From Chloroflexota bacterium (lineage in GTDB: Bacteria > Chloroflexota > Anaerolineae > UBA1429): a DNA stretch of 21,140 nucleotides. The position numbers and the translations under genes were made by a program. The DNA lies in contig JAAZBQ010000187.1 of the NCBI GenBank assembly GCA_012513725.1, positions 1 to 21,140 of the forward strand, written 5' to 3'. Positions 13,662-21,140 of this stretch are shown piece after piece; the stretch's first letter is position 1, and each line of letters starts with the position of its first letter. The notes under the pieces are model-generated. The model had not been told where the DNA came from, searched no databases, and saw nothing but the letters and a program-made list of their open reading frames with translations.

Positions 13662-14816
13662 ATGGACGGGCAGGTTCCCTTTGTGGATCTGGGAGCGCAA
13701 TACGCCACGGTGCGGGTACAGGTTGAGGAGGCCATCGCCGGGGTGCTGGGGAGCTCGGGGTTCATCCTGGGTCAAGAGGTAACGCAGTTCGAGCAGGCCT
13801 TTGCCGCCTACTCTGAGGCGGAGCACGCGATCGGCGTCGATTCTGGCACCTCGGCGCTGGAGTTGGCCCTGCGGGCCTATGACATTGGGGCGGGCGACGA
13901 GGTCATCACCGTGGCGAATACGTTCATCGCCACCGCCCTGGCCATCTCTTACGTCGGCGCACAGCCGGTGCTTGTGGATGCCGACCCAGACACCTACACC
14001 ATCGACGTCGGCCAGATCGAGGGGGCGGTCACGCCGCGCACCAAGGCCATCATCCCCGTGCACCTCTACGGGCAGCCGGCAGATATGGACCCCATCCTCG
14101 ATATCGCCCGACGGCACGACCTGGTGGTCATCGAGGACGCCTGCCAGGCCCACGGAGCCCGCTACAAGGGGCGCCGGGTGGGGGGCTTGGGCGACGCAGC
14201 GGCGTTCAGCTTTTACCCTGCCAAGAACCTCGGCGCCTATGGCGACGGCGGCATGGTGGTGACCAACGACGCAAAGGCCGCCGAGGCCGTGCGGATGTAC
14301 CGGAACTATGGGCAGAAGGAAAAGTACGTCCACATGCTGCGCGGGTTCAACCGGCGCCTGGACTCGCTCCAGGCCGCGGTGCTGAACGTCAAGCTGGGCC
14401 ACCTCGACGAGTGGAATGCCGCGCGCCGGGCCCACGCTCGCGCGTACGATCAGATGCTTGACCTGCCGCTGGTGACCCCGCAGGTGCCCGACTATGCGGA
14501 GCCGGTGTACCACCTCTACGTCGTGCGGGTAAAGAACCGCGACGCGGTGCAGCAACGGCTGACCGAGCGCGGCATCAGCAGCGGCATTCACTACCCCGTG
14601 GCGATCCACGAGCAGCCGGCGTACCGCGACCTGGGCTACTCGGCCGGCAGTTTCCCGGTGACCGAGCAGTACGAGCGGCAGATCCTGTCGCTGCCGATGT
14701 ACGCCGAACTGAGCGAGGCGCAGATCGACCGCGTGGTGGCCGCCTTGAGCGAGGCGCTCGAGGTCGAAGAGGGGCCGCTGAGCATCGAGGCGGGTCGAGG
14801 GGCTGGGGGGGCCTAG
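13662..14816 (+). CDS. DegT/DnrJ/EryC1/StrS-family PLP aminotransferase (nucleotide-sugar)
   Basis: The 384-aa protein has the sugar aminotransferase pattern: opening VPFVDLGAQYA, substrate/PLP-phosphate region GVDSGTSALELAL (58-70), PLP-binding Asp159 in VIEDACQAHGA, and the Schiff-base Lys188 in SFYPAKNLGAYGDGG. The closing region with GIHYPVAIHEQPAY is also standard. Members such as WbpE, WlbC and PglE transfer an amino group from glutamate to a keto-sugar nucleotide. Together with the dehydrogenase gene just upstream it would make a 3-amino (or 4-amino) sugar nucleotide for the glycan. GGGGAGGG lies 6 nt before the ATG. An N-acetyl- or N-formyltransferase, usual next step, is not seen in the window. 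Confidence 0.95.
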   Translation: MDGQVPFVDLGAQYATVRVQVEEAIAGVLGSSGFILGQEVTQFEQAFAAYSEAEHAIGVDSGTSALELALRAYDIGAGDEVITVANTFIATALAISYVGAQPVLVDADPDTYTIDVGQIEGAVTPRTKAIIPVHLYGQPADMDPILDIARRHDLVVIEDACQAHGARYKGRRVGGLGDAAAFSFYPAKNLGAYGDGGMVVTNDAKAAEAVRMYRNYGQKEKYVHMLRGFNRRLDSLQAAVLNVKLGHLDEWNAARRAHARAYDQMLDLPLVTPQVPDYAEPVYHLYVVRVKNRDAVQQRLTERGISSGIHYPVAIHEQPAYRDLGYSAGSFPVTEQYERQILSLPMYAELSEAQIDRVVAALSEALEVEEGPLSIEAGRGAGGA

Positions 14817-14907
14817 CACCCCGCCCTCGGGTGGCACATTCGATGTTCCACGCTGGGCCTACCGCCGCCTGGGGCCAGGTCATCTCGGCCCATTGGGGGA
14901 TATTCTG

Positions 14908-16059
14908 ATGCGCGTACTGCTAGTAACCGGAGACCACCCCCGGTCGAACATGGGTGGCGCCGAATACCAGACGCTGTTGATCGCTCGGGGGCTGGCCGCC
15001 CGCGGCCACGAGGTGCGCTTTCTCGGTGTGAATGCCAGCGAGGAGGACGCCTTTGACGACGCAGGCGTCGGCGTGCGCCGTCTGCGGGGCTGGCGGGCCA
15101 GCGGCGTCGACAGGCACCGCGCGCGGGTGCGCGATGCCGTGGAAGCCTTTGGCCCCCAGGTGACCTATACGCGCTCCTTTGACGAGCTCTCCATCATGGT
15201 GCCCATCAGCGGGGAAATGGGCGTCCCCGCCATCTCGGTATCCTGCCACGTCCGCGAGACGTCACCGCTCCTGCGCAGCCGCTTGCCCCGCGAGGTGCTC
15301 ATGCACTGGCGGGGGTTCCGGGCGATCGGTCAGTCGGCGATGCACGTGTGCAACACCGAGGACCTGGCCACGCGGATACGGCGCCGGTACCCGCGTCACC
15401 CGGTGACGGCGATCTACAACAGCTCGCCGGCCGCCCCGCCGGAGGAGATCCACCGGGAGCCCTCCGGACAGGTGATCTGGGTGAACAACCTGAAGCCTTG
15501 GAAGCGGCCCGAGGTGTTCATCGAACTGGCGCGGCGTTTGCCCCGCTACCGGTTTCTGATGATCGGGCGGATGGCCAGCGGCCGCTATGGGCGGCGTATC
15601 ACGCGGGCTCTGTCGAGTGCGCCGGCCAACCTAGAGTACCTGGGGCCCCGGCCCATCGAGGAGGTCAACGCGCTGATCGGGGCCAGCGATCTGCTCTTGT
15701 ATACCAGCCTGCCCGTTGAGGGCTTTGGCAACTCGTTTCTGCAGGCCTGGTTCCGCCAGGTGCCCACGGTAAGCCTGGGGTTCGACCTGGACGGCATCCC
15801 CGAGCGAGAGGGCATCGGGCGGTCGTCCCCTGATATGGCTGCGCTGGAGAGCGATGTCGACGAGCTGATGGATGACCACGCCGTGCGCATGGCGATGGGC
15901 CGCCGCGCCCTCATGTACGCGCAGGATCACCACAGCGTGGACCGGCTCGTCCGCGACTATGAGCGACTCCTGAGCGCTTTGGTGCGCGAGGAGCCGGCCC
16001 CCCACGCTATGGAGGCACGGGTCGCCAGCCGAGTATCGGATGGTCGGAGACAGGTCTAG
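14908..16059 (+). CDS. Glycosyltransferase, GT-B fold, family 4-like
   Basis: The 383-aa protein starts MRVLLVTGDHPRSNMGGAEY, with the Gly-rich donor-side loop and LIARGLAARGHEV typical of GT4 enzymes. The C-terminal half shows NNLKPWKRPE (193-202, phosphate-binding Lys/Arg) and EGFGNSFLQAW (271-281) followed by PTVSL. In the usual EX7E motif the first Glu (271) is kept but the second position is Gln279. It should add a sugar to the lipid-linked repeat unit at the inner membrane face. The ATG at 14908 is preceded by GGGGGAT; a TTG five codons earlier lies inside that site and is not chosen. The gene shares its last base with the next gene's GTG start (TAGTG). Confidence 0.9.
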   Translation: MRVLLVTGDHPRSNMGGAEYQTLLIARGLAARGHEVRFLGVNASEEDAFDDAGVGVRRLRGWRASGVDRHRARVRDAVEAFGPQVTYTRSFDELSIMVPISGEMGVPAISVSCHVRETSPLLRSRLPREVLMHWRGFRAIGQSAMHVCNTEDLATRIRRRYPRHPVTAIYNSSPAAPPEEIHREPSGQVIWVNNLKPWKRPEVFIELARRLPRYRFLMIGRMASGRYGRRITRALSSAPANLEYLGPRPIEEVNALIGASDLLLYTSLPVEGFGNSFLQAWFRQVPTVSLGFDLDGIPEREGIGRSSPDMAALESDVDELMDDHAVRMAMGRRALMYAQDHHSVDRLVRDYERLLSALVREEPAPHAMEARVASRVSDGRRQV

Positions 16060-17222
16060 TGCGCGTGCTGATGGTGTACCCCGGCTTGAACCCACAGGTG
16101 AACGATTGCGCCCACGTGCCGGCCTATCTGGCGTCACTGGGCATGGATGTGGCGGTGATCACCGCCCGCCAGAATCGTTCCAAGTCGGTCGAGACCTCCT
16201 CGGACTATGAGGAGTTTTGCGGCGTGCGCATCTACCGCCTCTTTGACAGCTTCCAGGAGATGATGTGGCATCCGCGGGCGCAGCAGAGCGCCTGCCGGCA
16301 GGTGCTGGCCTCCTCGCGCCCCGATGTCCTGGTCTGCCAGCAGGAGCTGAACATGCGCCTGACGCTCTGCCTCCAGAACGACTGGCCGGCGCCGATCCTG
16401 CTGGTGACCGAGTTTGCCCGCTCCCTGGCCGAGGGCGGCGCTGGGGGGCGGCGCGTGCAGCTCCTCTGGCCTTTCCTGGGAGTTCCCACGTGGGGCCGCG
16501 CCTTCTGGCCCTGGCTCCTTCGGCGCGTTACGGGGGTCATCACCTGCAACCCCGCCGACGTTCCCTACCTCGACACGCTGGCATGCCGGGGGGTGCCGGT
16601 GTGGCACGTCCCGTGGTGCAGCGAACTGGGCGACTATGAGCCGGCCCCAAGCCGTCTTGATCTTCGGGCCGCCTACGTGGGGGCCTTCTCCGAGTTCAAG
16701 AACACCGCCGAGCTGCGTGTTGCGGTGCCGCTTGTCCTGGAGCACACGCCGGTGCGAGAGTTCGTCCTGGTAGGCGGTGGCGAGACCGATCTGGTGGCCG
16801 ATCTCCGAGCGCGTTACGCGGAACGGGTACGGCACATGACCGGCCTGACGCGCCCCGAGGTTCTGCACCTCCTGAGCGGTTCCTTTTGCGCCTACACGCC
16901 GGTGGTGCGGGGAGGGTGGGGGTTCATCGGTGACTGCTGGGGGACCGGTACCCCCCTGATTGCCTCTCACGACGCCTATGCGTTCGAGCACGGCGTGGAC
17001 GCGCTGGTGGCGGATGGGCCGGAGGAGGTGCCGGACGCGGTCAACGCCCTGTGCCAGGACGCGGCCCTCTATGCGCGGCTGCAGGAGGGCGGCAGGCGTC
17101 GTCACGAGCGCCACGCGGCCCGAGCAGTAGGGGAAGGGTACCGGCGGGCGCTGGAACAGGTGCTGGATCGATGGCCCTATGAGCCCGCCGGCCACGGCAC
17201 TACGGGGGTGGCGCTATCATGA
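16059..17222 (+). CDS. Divergent glycosyltransferase, GT-B fold
   Basis: The 387-aa protein begins MRVLMVYPGLNPQVNDCAHV and GMDVAVITARQ, an N-terminal GT-B Rossmann domain acceptor side. A mid-region YVGAFSEFKNTAEL (206-219) and FVLVGGGETD resemble the donor domain of GT4 enzymes. The normal E-x7-E site is replaced by RGGWGFIGDCWGTGTPLIAS (274-293), so the catalytic acidic residue assignment is unclear. It has many Cys for this window (about nine). Start is the GTG at 16059, overlapping the previous stop by one base; its end overlaps the next gene's ATG (ATGA). I am confident of a glycosyltransferase-like fold but not of donor or acceptor. Confidence 0.75.
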   Translation: MRVLMVYPGLNPQVNDCAHVPAYLASLGMDVAVITARQNRSKSVETSSDYEEFCGVRIYRLFDSFQEMMWHPRAQQSACRQVLASSRPDVLVCQQELNMRLTLCLQNDWPAPILLVTEFARSLAEGGAGGRRVQLLWPFLGVPTWGRAFWPWLLRRVTGVITCNPADVPYLDTLACRGVPVWHVPWCSELGDYEPAPSRLDLRAAYVGAFSEFKNTAELRVAVPLVLEHTPVREFVLVGGGETDLVADLRARYAERVRHMTGLTRPEVLHLLSGSFCAYTPVVRGGWGFIGDCWGTGTPLIASHDAYAFEHGVDALVADGPEEVPDAVNALCQDAALYARLQEGGRRRHERHAARAVGEGYRRALEQVLDRWPYEPAGHGTTGVALS

Positions 17223-18628
17223 CCTGGCCCCAGACCAAACCCCAGTGGGCGCTGGGTCCGCGGGCCACAGCCCGCGCACAGACCCGCCCGACGGCGGCCG
17301 CGCCCGGGATCGATGCCCTGCTCCTGACCGCGTTTCTCGTGGACCTGGTCACACCGTTCCTGATCTGGAAGGGCCTGCTTCCCGATGTCGTGCGGTGGCT
17401 CTCTCACGGGGCGCTGGCGGGCATGATGGTGCTGGCCGTGGCCCAGATGATGCAGCAGGATCGGGTGCCGGGCAGCGTGCTGTTCATCCTGTCGCTCTCT
17501 GCCATCGGCGGAGCGGTGGGCTACCTGCACGGCCAGGGCATCACGGCCACCGCCTGGGGCTGGTGGGTGATGTTCCAGTACCCGATGGTGGGCTTGTACG
17601 CCTACACCCGCGACGCCTGGCCGGAGGACTGGGGGCAGACCGTTCGCCGGGGGCTCATCGCGGCGCTCGTCGCGGTGGTGATCGTGCAGATCGGCCAGTT
17701 CCTGACCGGTGAGACCCCCGGCGATCACCTGGCGGGGTTGTTCGGCCGCCATGGGACCGCCAACCTGATGCTGTTCATCGCCCTGATGGTATCCATGGGG
17801 CTGGGGATGTGGCTGGCGAACGGTGAATGGAAGACGCTGGCTGCCATCCTGATGCTGTCGATGATCGCCAGCGTACTGGGCGAGATCAAGATGTTCCTGC
17901 CGACGGTGCTGGCCCTGGGGCTCCTCGCCGCAACCATCTACTCGTGGAGGCACCGCCGGTTGGGCAGGCTCTTCTTGTACGTCCTCGCGCTGCTGTTGGT
18001 GGCCGGGCTCTTTGTGGTGGCCTACGACGCGGTGGTATCCAGCACCCGGAACACCCGCGCGCTGAGCGAGTACCTGCAGCTCAGTACGCTGGATCGCTAC
18101 CTGGGCACCGCCAACCGCACCATCGTCGATGGCCGCTATGTGTACGAGATCGGCCGGAACTATGCCCTCGTCTATGGGTGGCGCGAGATCAGCCGCGATC
18201 CGTTCACGATGCTCTTTGGCATGGGCCTCGGCGCGCGCGGCGAGAGCCGGACCCTGGGGTCCTCGGGTGCCGGCCTCTCCGGGGGACCGTTGGGCCTGTC
18301 GGTGGGCACCAGCATGTTGGTGATGATGCAAGAACTCGGAGTCGTGGGAATGCTCGTCATGGGAGGGTTCCTGATCTGGGCGGGCTGGACGCTGTACGCC
18401 GATACCCGTCGTTACCCCGATTCAGATCTGCTGTGGCTGCGCTACGCCCTCTTGATGTTCACCGTCCTGTGGCCGGTATGGCTGTGGTACACGACGTCTT
18501 GGACCATCCGGGTGGCCATGCTGGTGTACTGGGCACTCTTGGGGTACGCGCTCGCGGAGCCGCGCCTGGCCCGTCCGCCTGCTGTGTCCCTGCTTTCAGT
18601 GCGGGCGGAGGTACATCGTGACCGCTGA
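17219..18628 (+). CDS. Wzy/O-antigen-ligase-like polymerase, multi-pass membrane protein
   Basis: The 469-aa protein has about ten to twelve hydrophobic helices by eye (for example ~33-50, 58-75, 143-163, 180-200, 205-240, 252-272, 360-388, 425-450) and a large hydrophilic loop (~273-355) between the later helices, with Arg-rich stretches and DRYLGTANRTIVDGRYVYEI. This layout is that of Wzy polymerases and WaaL ligases, whose big external loop holds the active site. In a cluster with a Wzz/BY-kinase the polymerase role is more likely. Sequence motifs in this group are weak, so the call rests on topology and context. It starts within the preceding gene's stop (4-nt overlap) and overlaps the next gene by 11 nt. 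Confidence 0.75.
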   Translation: MTWPQTKPQWALGPRATARAQTRPTAAAPGIDALLLTAFLVDLVTPFLIWKGLLPDVVRWLSHGALAGMMVLAVAQMMQQDRVPGSVLFILSLSAIGGAVGYLHGQGITATAWGWWVMFQYPMVGLYAYTRDAWPEDWGQTVRRGLIAALVAVVIVQIGQFLTGETPGDHLAGLFGRHGTANLMLFIALMVSMGLGMWLANGEWKTLAAILMLSMIASVLGEIKMFLPTVLALGLLAATIYSWRHRRLGRLFLYVLALLLVAGLFVVAYDAVVSSTRNTRALSEYLQLSTLDRYLGTANRTIVDGRYVYEIGRNYALVYGWREISRDPFTMLFGMGLGARGESRTLGSSGAGLSGGPLGLSVGTSMLVMMQELGVVGMLVMGGFLIWAGWTLYADTRRYPDSDLLWLRYALLMFTVLWPVWLWYTTSWTIRVAMLVYWALLGYALAEPRLARPPAVSLLSVRAEVHRDR

Positions 18629-19835
18629 GCGCCAGCCAGCGCGGGCACACATTGTGTGGGTGTACACCCAGGCGCTGCTTGGGGCGCTGGATCAGGCCAC
18701 GTGGATCGAGACCGCGCAGGAACTGGGCCGACAGGGGTGGGACGTGACACTGGTCACCGCCGACCCGCCGGACACCGCGGCTCCGGGGAACGTGCAGTGG
18801 CGGCCACTGGGCAAGCCCCGGCTGTACCTGTTGGGCCAGGCGGTCTTTCACGCCCGGGTGGCGTGGTTGCTGTTGCGCGGGTGGCGATCGATCGACGTGG
18901 CGCTGTTCCACGAGATGTCTACCCCCTGGCTGCTGCCCCTGGCGGCGGTCGGGCGGCTGCTCCGACGCCCGCGGCCGCTGTTCGTGATGGACACCCGCAC
19001 GCTGCCCATGGTGGCCCCGGAGCGCGCTACCTGGCGCGACCGCTTGCGCGGGGCGTTCTACGGCTGGATGAACCGCTTCGGCAACCGCTGGGCCGACGGC
19101 CGCACGGTGATCACCCGGCGCATGGCCAAAGTGCTGCGGGTGCCGACGGACAAGTTGCTGGGCACGTGGCCCTCGGCGGTCGATCTGCCGCGCTTTTCCG
19201 CCGCTCGTGGCGCCAGGCGCTGGCCGGGCCCGGGGGAGCCGGTGCGCCTGATCTACACGGGCAGCCTGGTGCCCGAGCGCAACCTGACCGGCCTCGCCAG
19301 GGCGGTGCAGGAGGCGTCCTCCCGGGGCATGGCGTTCGAGTTCACCGCCATTGGTAGTGGCGACGGTGAGGCCGAACTGCGGGCGCTGGCCGCGCACTTG
19401 GATGGACGCTTGCGGGTGCTCTCTCCCGTGTCTCACGAGGAGGTGCCGCGCGTTCTGGCGACGGCGCACGTCGGGGTGCTGCCCTTTCCCGACGAGGAGC
19501 GGTTCCGGGTGTCCAGCCCCATCAAGATGTTCGAGTACATGGGGGCCGGGATGCCGGTGCTGGCCACGCGCATCGTCTGCCACACCGATGTGGTTGGTGG
19601 TGACGACTATGTGTTCTGGGCCGAGGATCCCTCGCTCGAGGGCCTGGTGGAGGCGCTCGAGCGCGTCTGGCGGAGGCGGGAAGAACTGGAGACCATGGGC
19701 ACCCGCGCCGCCAGCGCTGCAGCACGTTACACCTGGGCCGCCTCGGCCGGCCGCCTGGGGGAGGCGTTACGGCAGGGGATCGAGCGACTGGCCGGAGTCC
19801 AGGGCCGCAAGAGCGAGCGGAGGGTGGTCTCGTGA
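18618..19835 (+). CDS. Glycosyltransferase, GT-B fold, family 4-like
   Basis: The 405-aa protein has a glycosyltransferase pattern: HIVWVYTQALLGALDQATWI near the start, WDVTLVTADPP, then the donor domain with LIYTGSLVPERNL (211-222), FTAIGSGDGEAEL, VSHEEVPRVLATAHVGVLPF and SSPIKMFEYMGAGMPVLAT (299-317; Glu306). The first Glu of EX7E is absent, as in related S-x-P-x-K-x-x-E-Y-M enzymes. It should add one sugar to the repeat unit. GTG at 18618 is chosen because GGAGG lies 7 nt before it; it overlaps the polymerase gene by 11 nt and ends overlapping the next start (GTGA). Confidence 0.9.
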   Translation: MTAERQPARAHIVWVYTQALLGALDQATWIETAQELGRQGWDVTLVTADPPDTAAPGNVQWRPLGKPRLYLLGQAVFHARVAWLLLRGWRSIDVALFHEMSTPWLLPLAAVGRLLRRPRPLFVMDTRTLPMVAPERATWRDRLRGAFYGWMNRFGNRWADGRTVITRRMAKVLRVPTDKLLGTWPSAVDLPRFSAARGARRWPGPGEPVRLIYTGSLVPERNLTGLARAVQEASSRGMAFEFTAIGSGDGEAELRALAAHLDGRLRVLSPVSHEEVPRVLATAHVGVLPFPDEERFRVSSPIKMFEYMGAGMPVLATRIVCHTDVVGGDDYVFWAEDPSLEGLVEALERVWRRREELETMGTRAASAAARYTWAASAGRLGEALRQGIERLAGVQGRKSERRVVS

Positions 19836-20800
19836 GCCTGCGCGTACTGACCGTTACCAATACCTATCCGACCGCCCAGACGCCGGGCGACACGCCCTCC
19901 ATCAAGGATCAGGTCGAGGCCTTGGCCGAGCGGGGAGTACAGGTCGACCTGCTGCGCATCGATCGTCGCAGTCGCACGAACTATCTGCGCGCTGCGGCCG
20001 ATGTCCTCCGCAGGGCGCTGGCCCGGGCGCCTTACGACCTGGTGCACGGCTACTATGGGTACTGCGGCCTGGCCGCTCGCTTCCAGTGGCGCTACCCGGT
20101 GGTGGTCACCTTTCGGGGCTCCGACCTCCTGGATGCCCGTGAGGCGCGCATTGGCCGGCTGGTGGCCCGGTGGGCCGACGGGGTCATTGTGATGTCCGAG
20201 GCGATGCGCGAGGCCTCGGGCCGGCCCGACGCCCATGTGATCCCCTTTGGCGTGAATCCCAACGTGTTCACGTGGCGCCCCAAGGAGGAGGCGAGGCGGG
20301 AGCTGGGGCTCCCGGAGGACCAGTCGCTGGTGCTCTTTCCCTGGGATCCAGCCCGCCCGGTCAAGCGGTACGACCTGGCCGAGGAAGTGGTGCGGCGGGT
20401 GCGCGCGGCGGGACGGGAGGTGCGGCTGGTGACCGTGCATGACCAGCCCCACCCCGTGGTGGCCCGCTACATGAATGCCTGCGACGCGATGCTCCTCACC
20501 TCCCGGCACGAGGGCTCTCCGGTGGCGGTGCGCGAGGCGTTGGCCAGCCACCTGCCCATCGTCGCCACCGATGTCGGTGACGTGCGGGCGATGCTGGAAG
20601 GCGTCGAGCAGTCCTACGTGGCGCCGGCCGATCCGGCCGTGCTGGCCGACTATCTGGGCAGGGTGCTGGAGCGAGGAGCCCGAGCCAACGGCAGTGCCCG
20701 CATTGCCACCGCTGATGTCGGCTGGGCCGCCGACCGGGTGCTGGAGGTGTATCACCAGGTGCTGAACGGCGAATCATCGATGGCGAGGCAGATACCATGA
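19832..20800 (+). CDS. Glycosyltransferase family 4, short
   Basis: The 322-aa protein has a GT4 layout with MSLRVLTVTNTYPTAQTPGD and KDQVEALAERG at the N-terminus and VVTFRGSDLL (91-100). The donor domain has IPFGVNPNVF, FPWDPARPVKRYDLA (169-183) and a full EX7E motif (E227 and E235 in RHEGSPVAVREA), then LPIVATDVGD. It is ~50 aa shorter than typical GT4 enzymes. The start resembles TuaC-like transferases. Start GTG 19832 overlaps the previous stop by 4 nt, with GGAGGGTGG upstream. Its TGA overlaps the ATG of the next gene. Confidence 0.92.
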   Translation: MSLRVLTVTNTYPTAQTPGDTPSIKDQVEALAERGVQVDLLRIDRRSRTNYLRAAADVLRRALARAPYDLVHGYYGYCGLAARFQWRYPVVVTFRGSDLLDAREARIGRLVARWADGVIVMSEAMREASGRPDAHVIPFGVNPNVFTWRPKEEARRELGLPEDQSLVLFPWDPARPVKRYDLAEEVVRRVRAAGREVRLVTVHDQPHPVVARYMNACDAMLLTSRHEGSPVAVREALASHLPIVATDVGDVRAMLEGVEQSYVAPADPAVLADYLGRVLERGARANGSARIATADVGWAADRVLEVYHQVLNGESSMARQIP

Positions 20801-21140
20801 GAGCAGCGATCGTGGGATGTGGCGAGATCGCACGGGTGCACCTTGGCGCCCTGCGCAACCTGACGGATGTGGAACTGGTGGGGGTCTGCGACCGCGACGT
20901 CTGGCGTGCCCGCGACCTCGCCCAGATGAGCGACGGCGCGACGCCGTATACCGATCTCGGCGCGATGCTTGCCGAGCAGCGCCCCGATACCCTCCACGTC
21001 CTGACGCCGCCGGCATCCCACGCGGCGCTGGCCATCCAGGGGATGGAGGCCGGCTGCCACGTCCTGGTGGAAAAGCCCATGGCCCTGAGCCTGCAGGAGG
21101 CGGACCGCATGATCGCCGCCGCCGAGGCCAACGAGGTGAC
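20797..21140 (+). CDS. Second Gfo/Idh/MocA-family dehydrogenase (partial, N-terminal ~114 residues)
   Basis: The frame opens MRAAIVGCGEIARVHLGAL, an NAD(P)-binding Rossmann motif (GCGEIA, 7-12), continues with VCDRD at the end of strand 2, and has the LVEKPMAL motif near residue 90-97, so the family call is clear. It is cut by the right edge after 114 codons. It begins in a 4-nt overlap (ATGA) with the glycosyltransferase gene, so it belongs to the glycan operon. It is clearly different from the enzyme at 12629-13648 (GVGYWG versus GCGEIA), so the operon has two such oxidoreductases, perhaps for two nucleotide sugars. The substrate-binding half is outside the window. Confidence 0.92.
   Translation, partial: MRAAIVGCGEIARVHLGALRNLTDVELVGVCDRDVWRARDLAQMSDGATPYTDLGAMLAEQRPDTLHVLTPPASHAALAIQGMEAGCHVLVEKPMALSLQEADRMIAAAEANEV

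Noticed and set aside
14893..14907. TTG start for the glycosyltransferase at 14908
   Set aside because: It lies within the GGGGGAT ribosome-binding site of the ATG at 14908, which gives the canonical MRVLLVTG start.
14817..14907. Terminator between the aminotransferase and the next glycosyltransferase
   Set aside because: Only a 5-bp CACCC/GGGTG pairing without a T-tract is present; the operon more likely continues.

Overview
This is a GC-rich, gene-dense bacterial window whose gene content points to the Chloroflexota (an Anaerolineae- or Caldilinea-like lineage). I infer that from three things: a lipoprotein-type membrane-fusion adaptor without outer-membrane partners; a membrane protein with an N-terminal Cys-rich CPYLG...C...CL...CP module that I remember mainly from Chloroflexota; and a secreted protein whose 'LPLLLLRWPP' linker leads into an FN3-like domain. 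The assignment is from memory of families, not from a search. No rRNA, tRNA, CRISPR array, transposase or integrase was seen.

Left arm (1-5381, all minus strand) holds three transcription units. (i) 2932 to beyond position 1: a near-consensus promoter drives an ABC export operon made of a lipoprotein HlyD/MacA-type adaptor, an ABC ATPase carrying a C-terminal AbrB/SpoVT-like domain, and the start of a second LolD/MacB-like ATPase; the permease(s) should lie left of the window. The adaptor stop codon sits inside an 18-bp tandem repeat. (ii) 3597-3008: a single-gene unit for ribosomal protein bL9 with its own promoter and an intrinsic terminator. (iii) 5381-3658: a promoter, a 172-aa coiled-coil protein and an SPFH/Band-7 protein with a C-terminal SHOCT domain, ending at a long GC-rich hairpin.

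Middle (5474-9834, plus strand): a near-perfect sigma70-type promoter (TTGACG, 17 bp, TATAAT), whose -35 element lies in an 8-bp inverted repeat, precedes a long C-rich leader. It is followed by two surface-protein genes: a single-pass membrane protein (cytoplasmic Cys-rich module, TM helix, Pro/Thr linker, external FN3-like domain) and a 967-aa secreted protein with six Calx-beta-like repeats, an FN3-like domain and a PPC domain.

Right arm (about 9840 to beyond 21140, plus strand): an exopolysaccharide or cell-surface glycan operon. After a ~290-nt gene-free C-rich leader come a fused Wzz/BY-kinase chain-length regulator, an initiating sugar-phosphate transferase, a Gfo/Idh/MocA dehydrogenase plus DegT-type aminotransferase pair (amino-sugar nucleotide synthesis), two glycosyltransferases, a Wzy/O-antigen-ligase-like membrane protein, two more glycosyltransferases, and the start of a second Gfo/Idh/MocA enzyme. 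From 14908 onward successive genes overlap by 1-11 nt, so translation is probably coupled. No flippase (Wzx) or acetyltransferase is visible; they may lie to the right. The likely pathway is Wzx/Wzy-type: the phosphotransferase loads the first sugar on undecaprenyl phosphate, the glycosyltransferases build a repeat unit that includes an amino sugar, the Wzy-like protein polymerises it, and the BY-kinase controls chain length.
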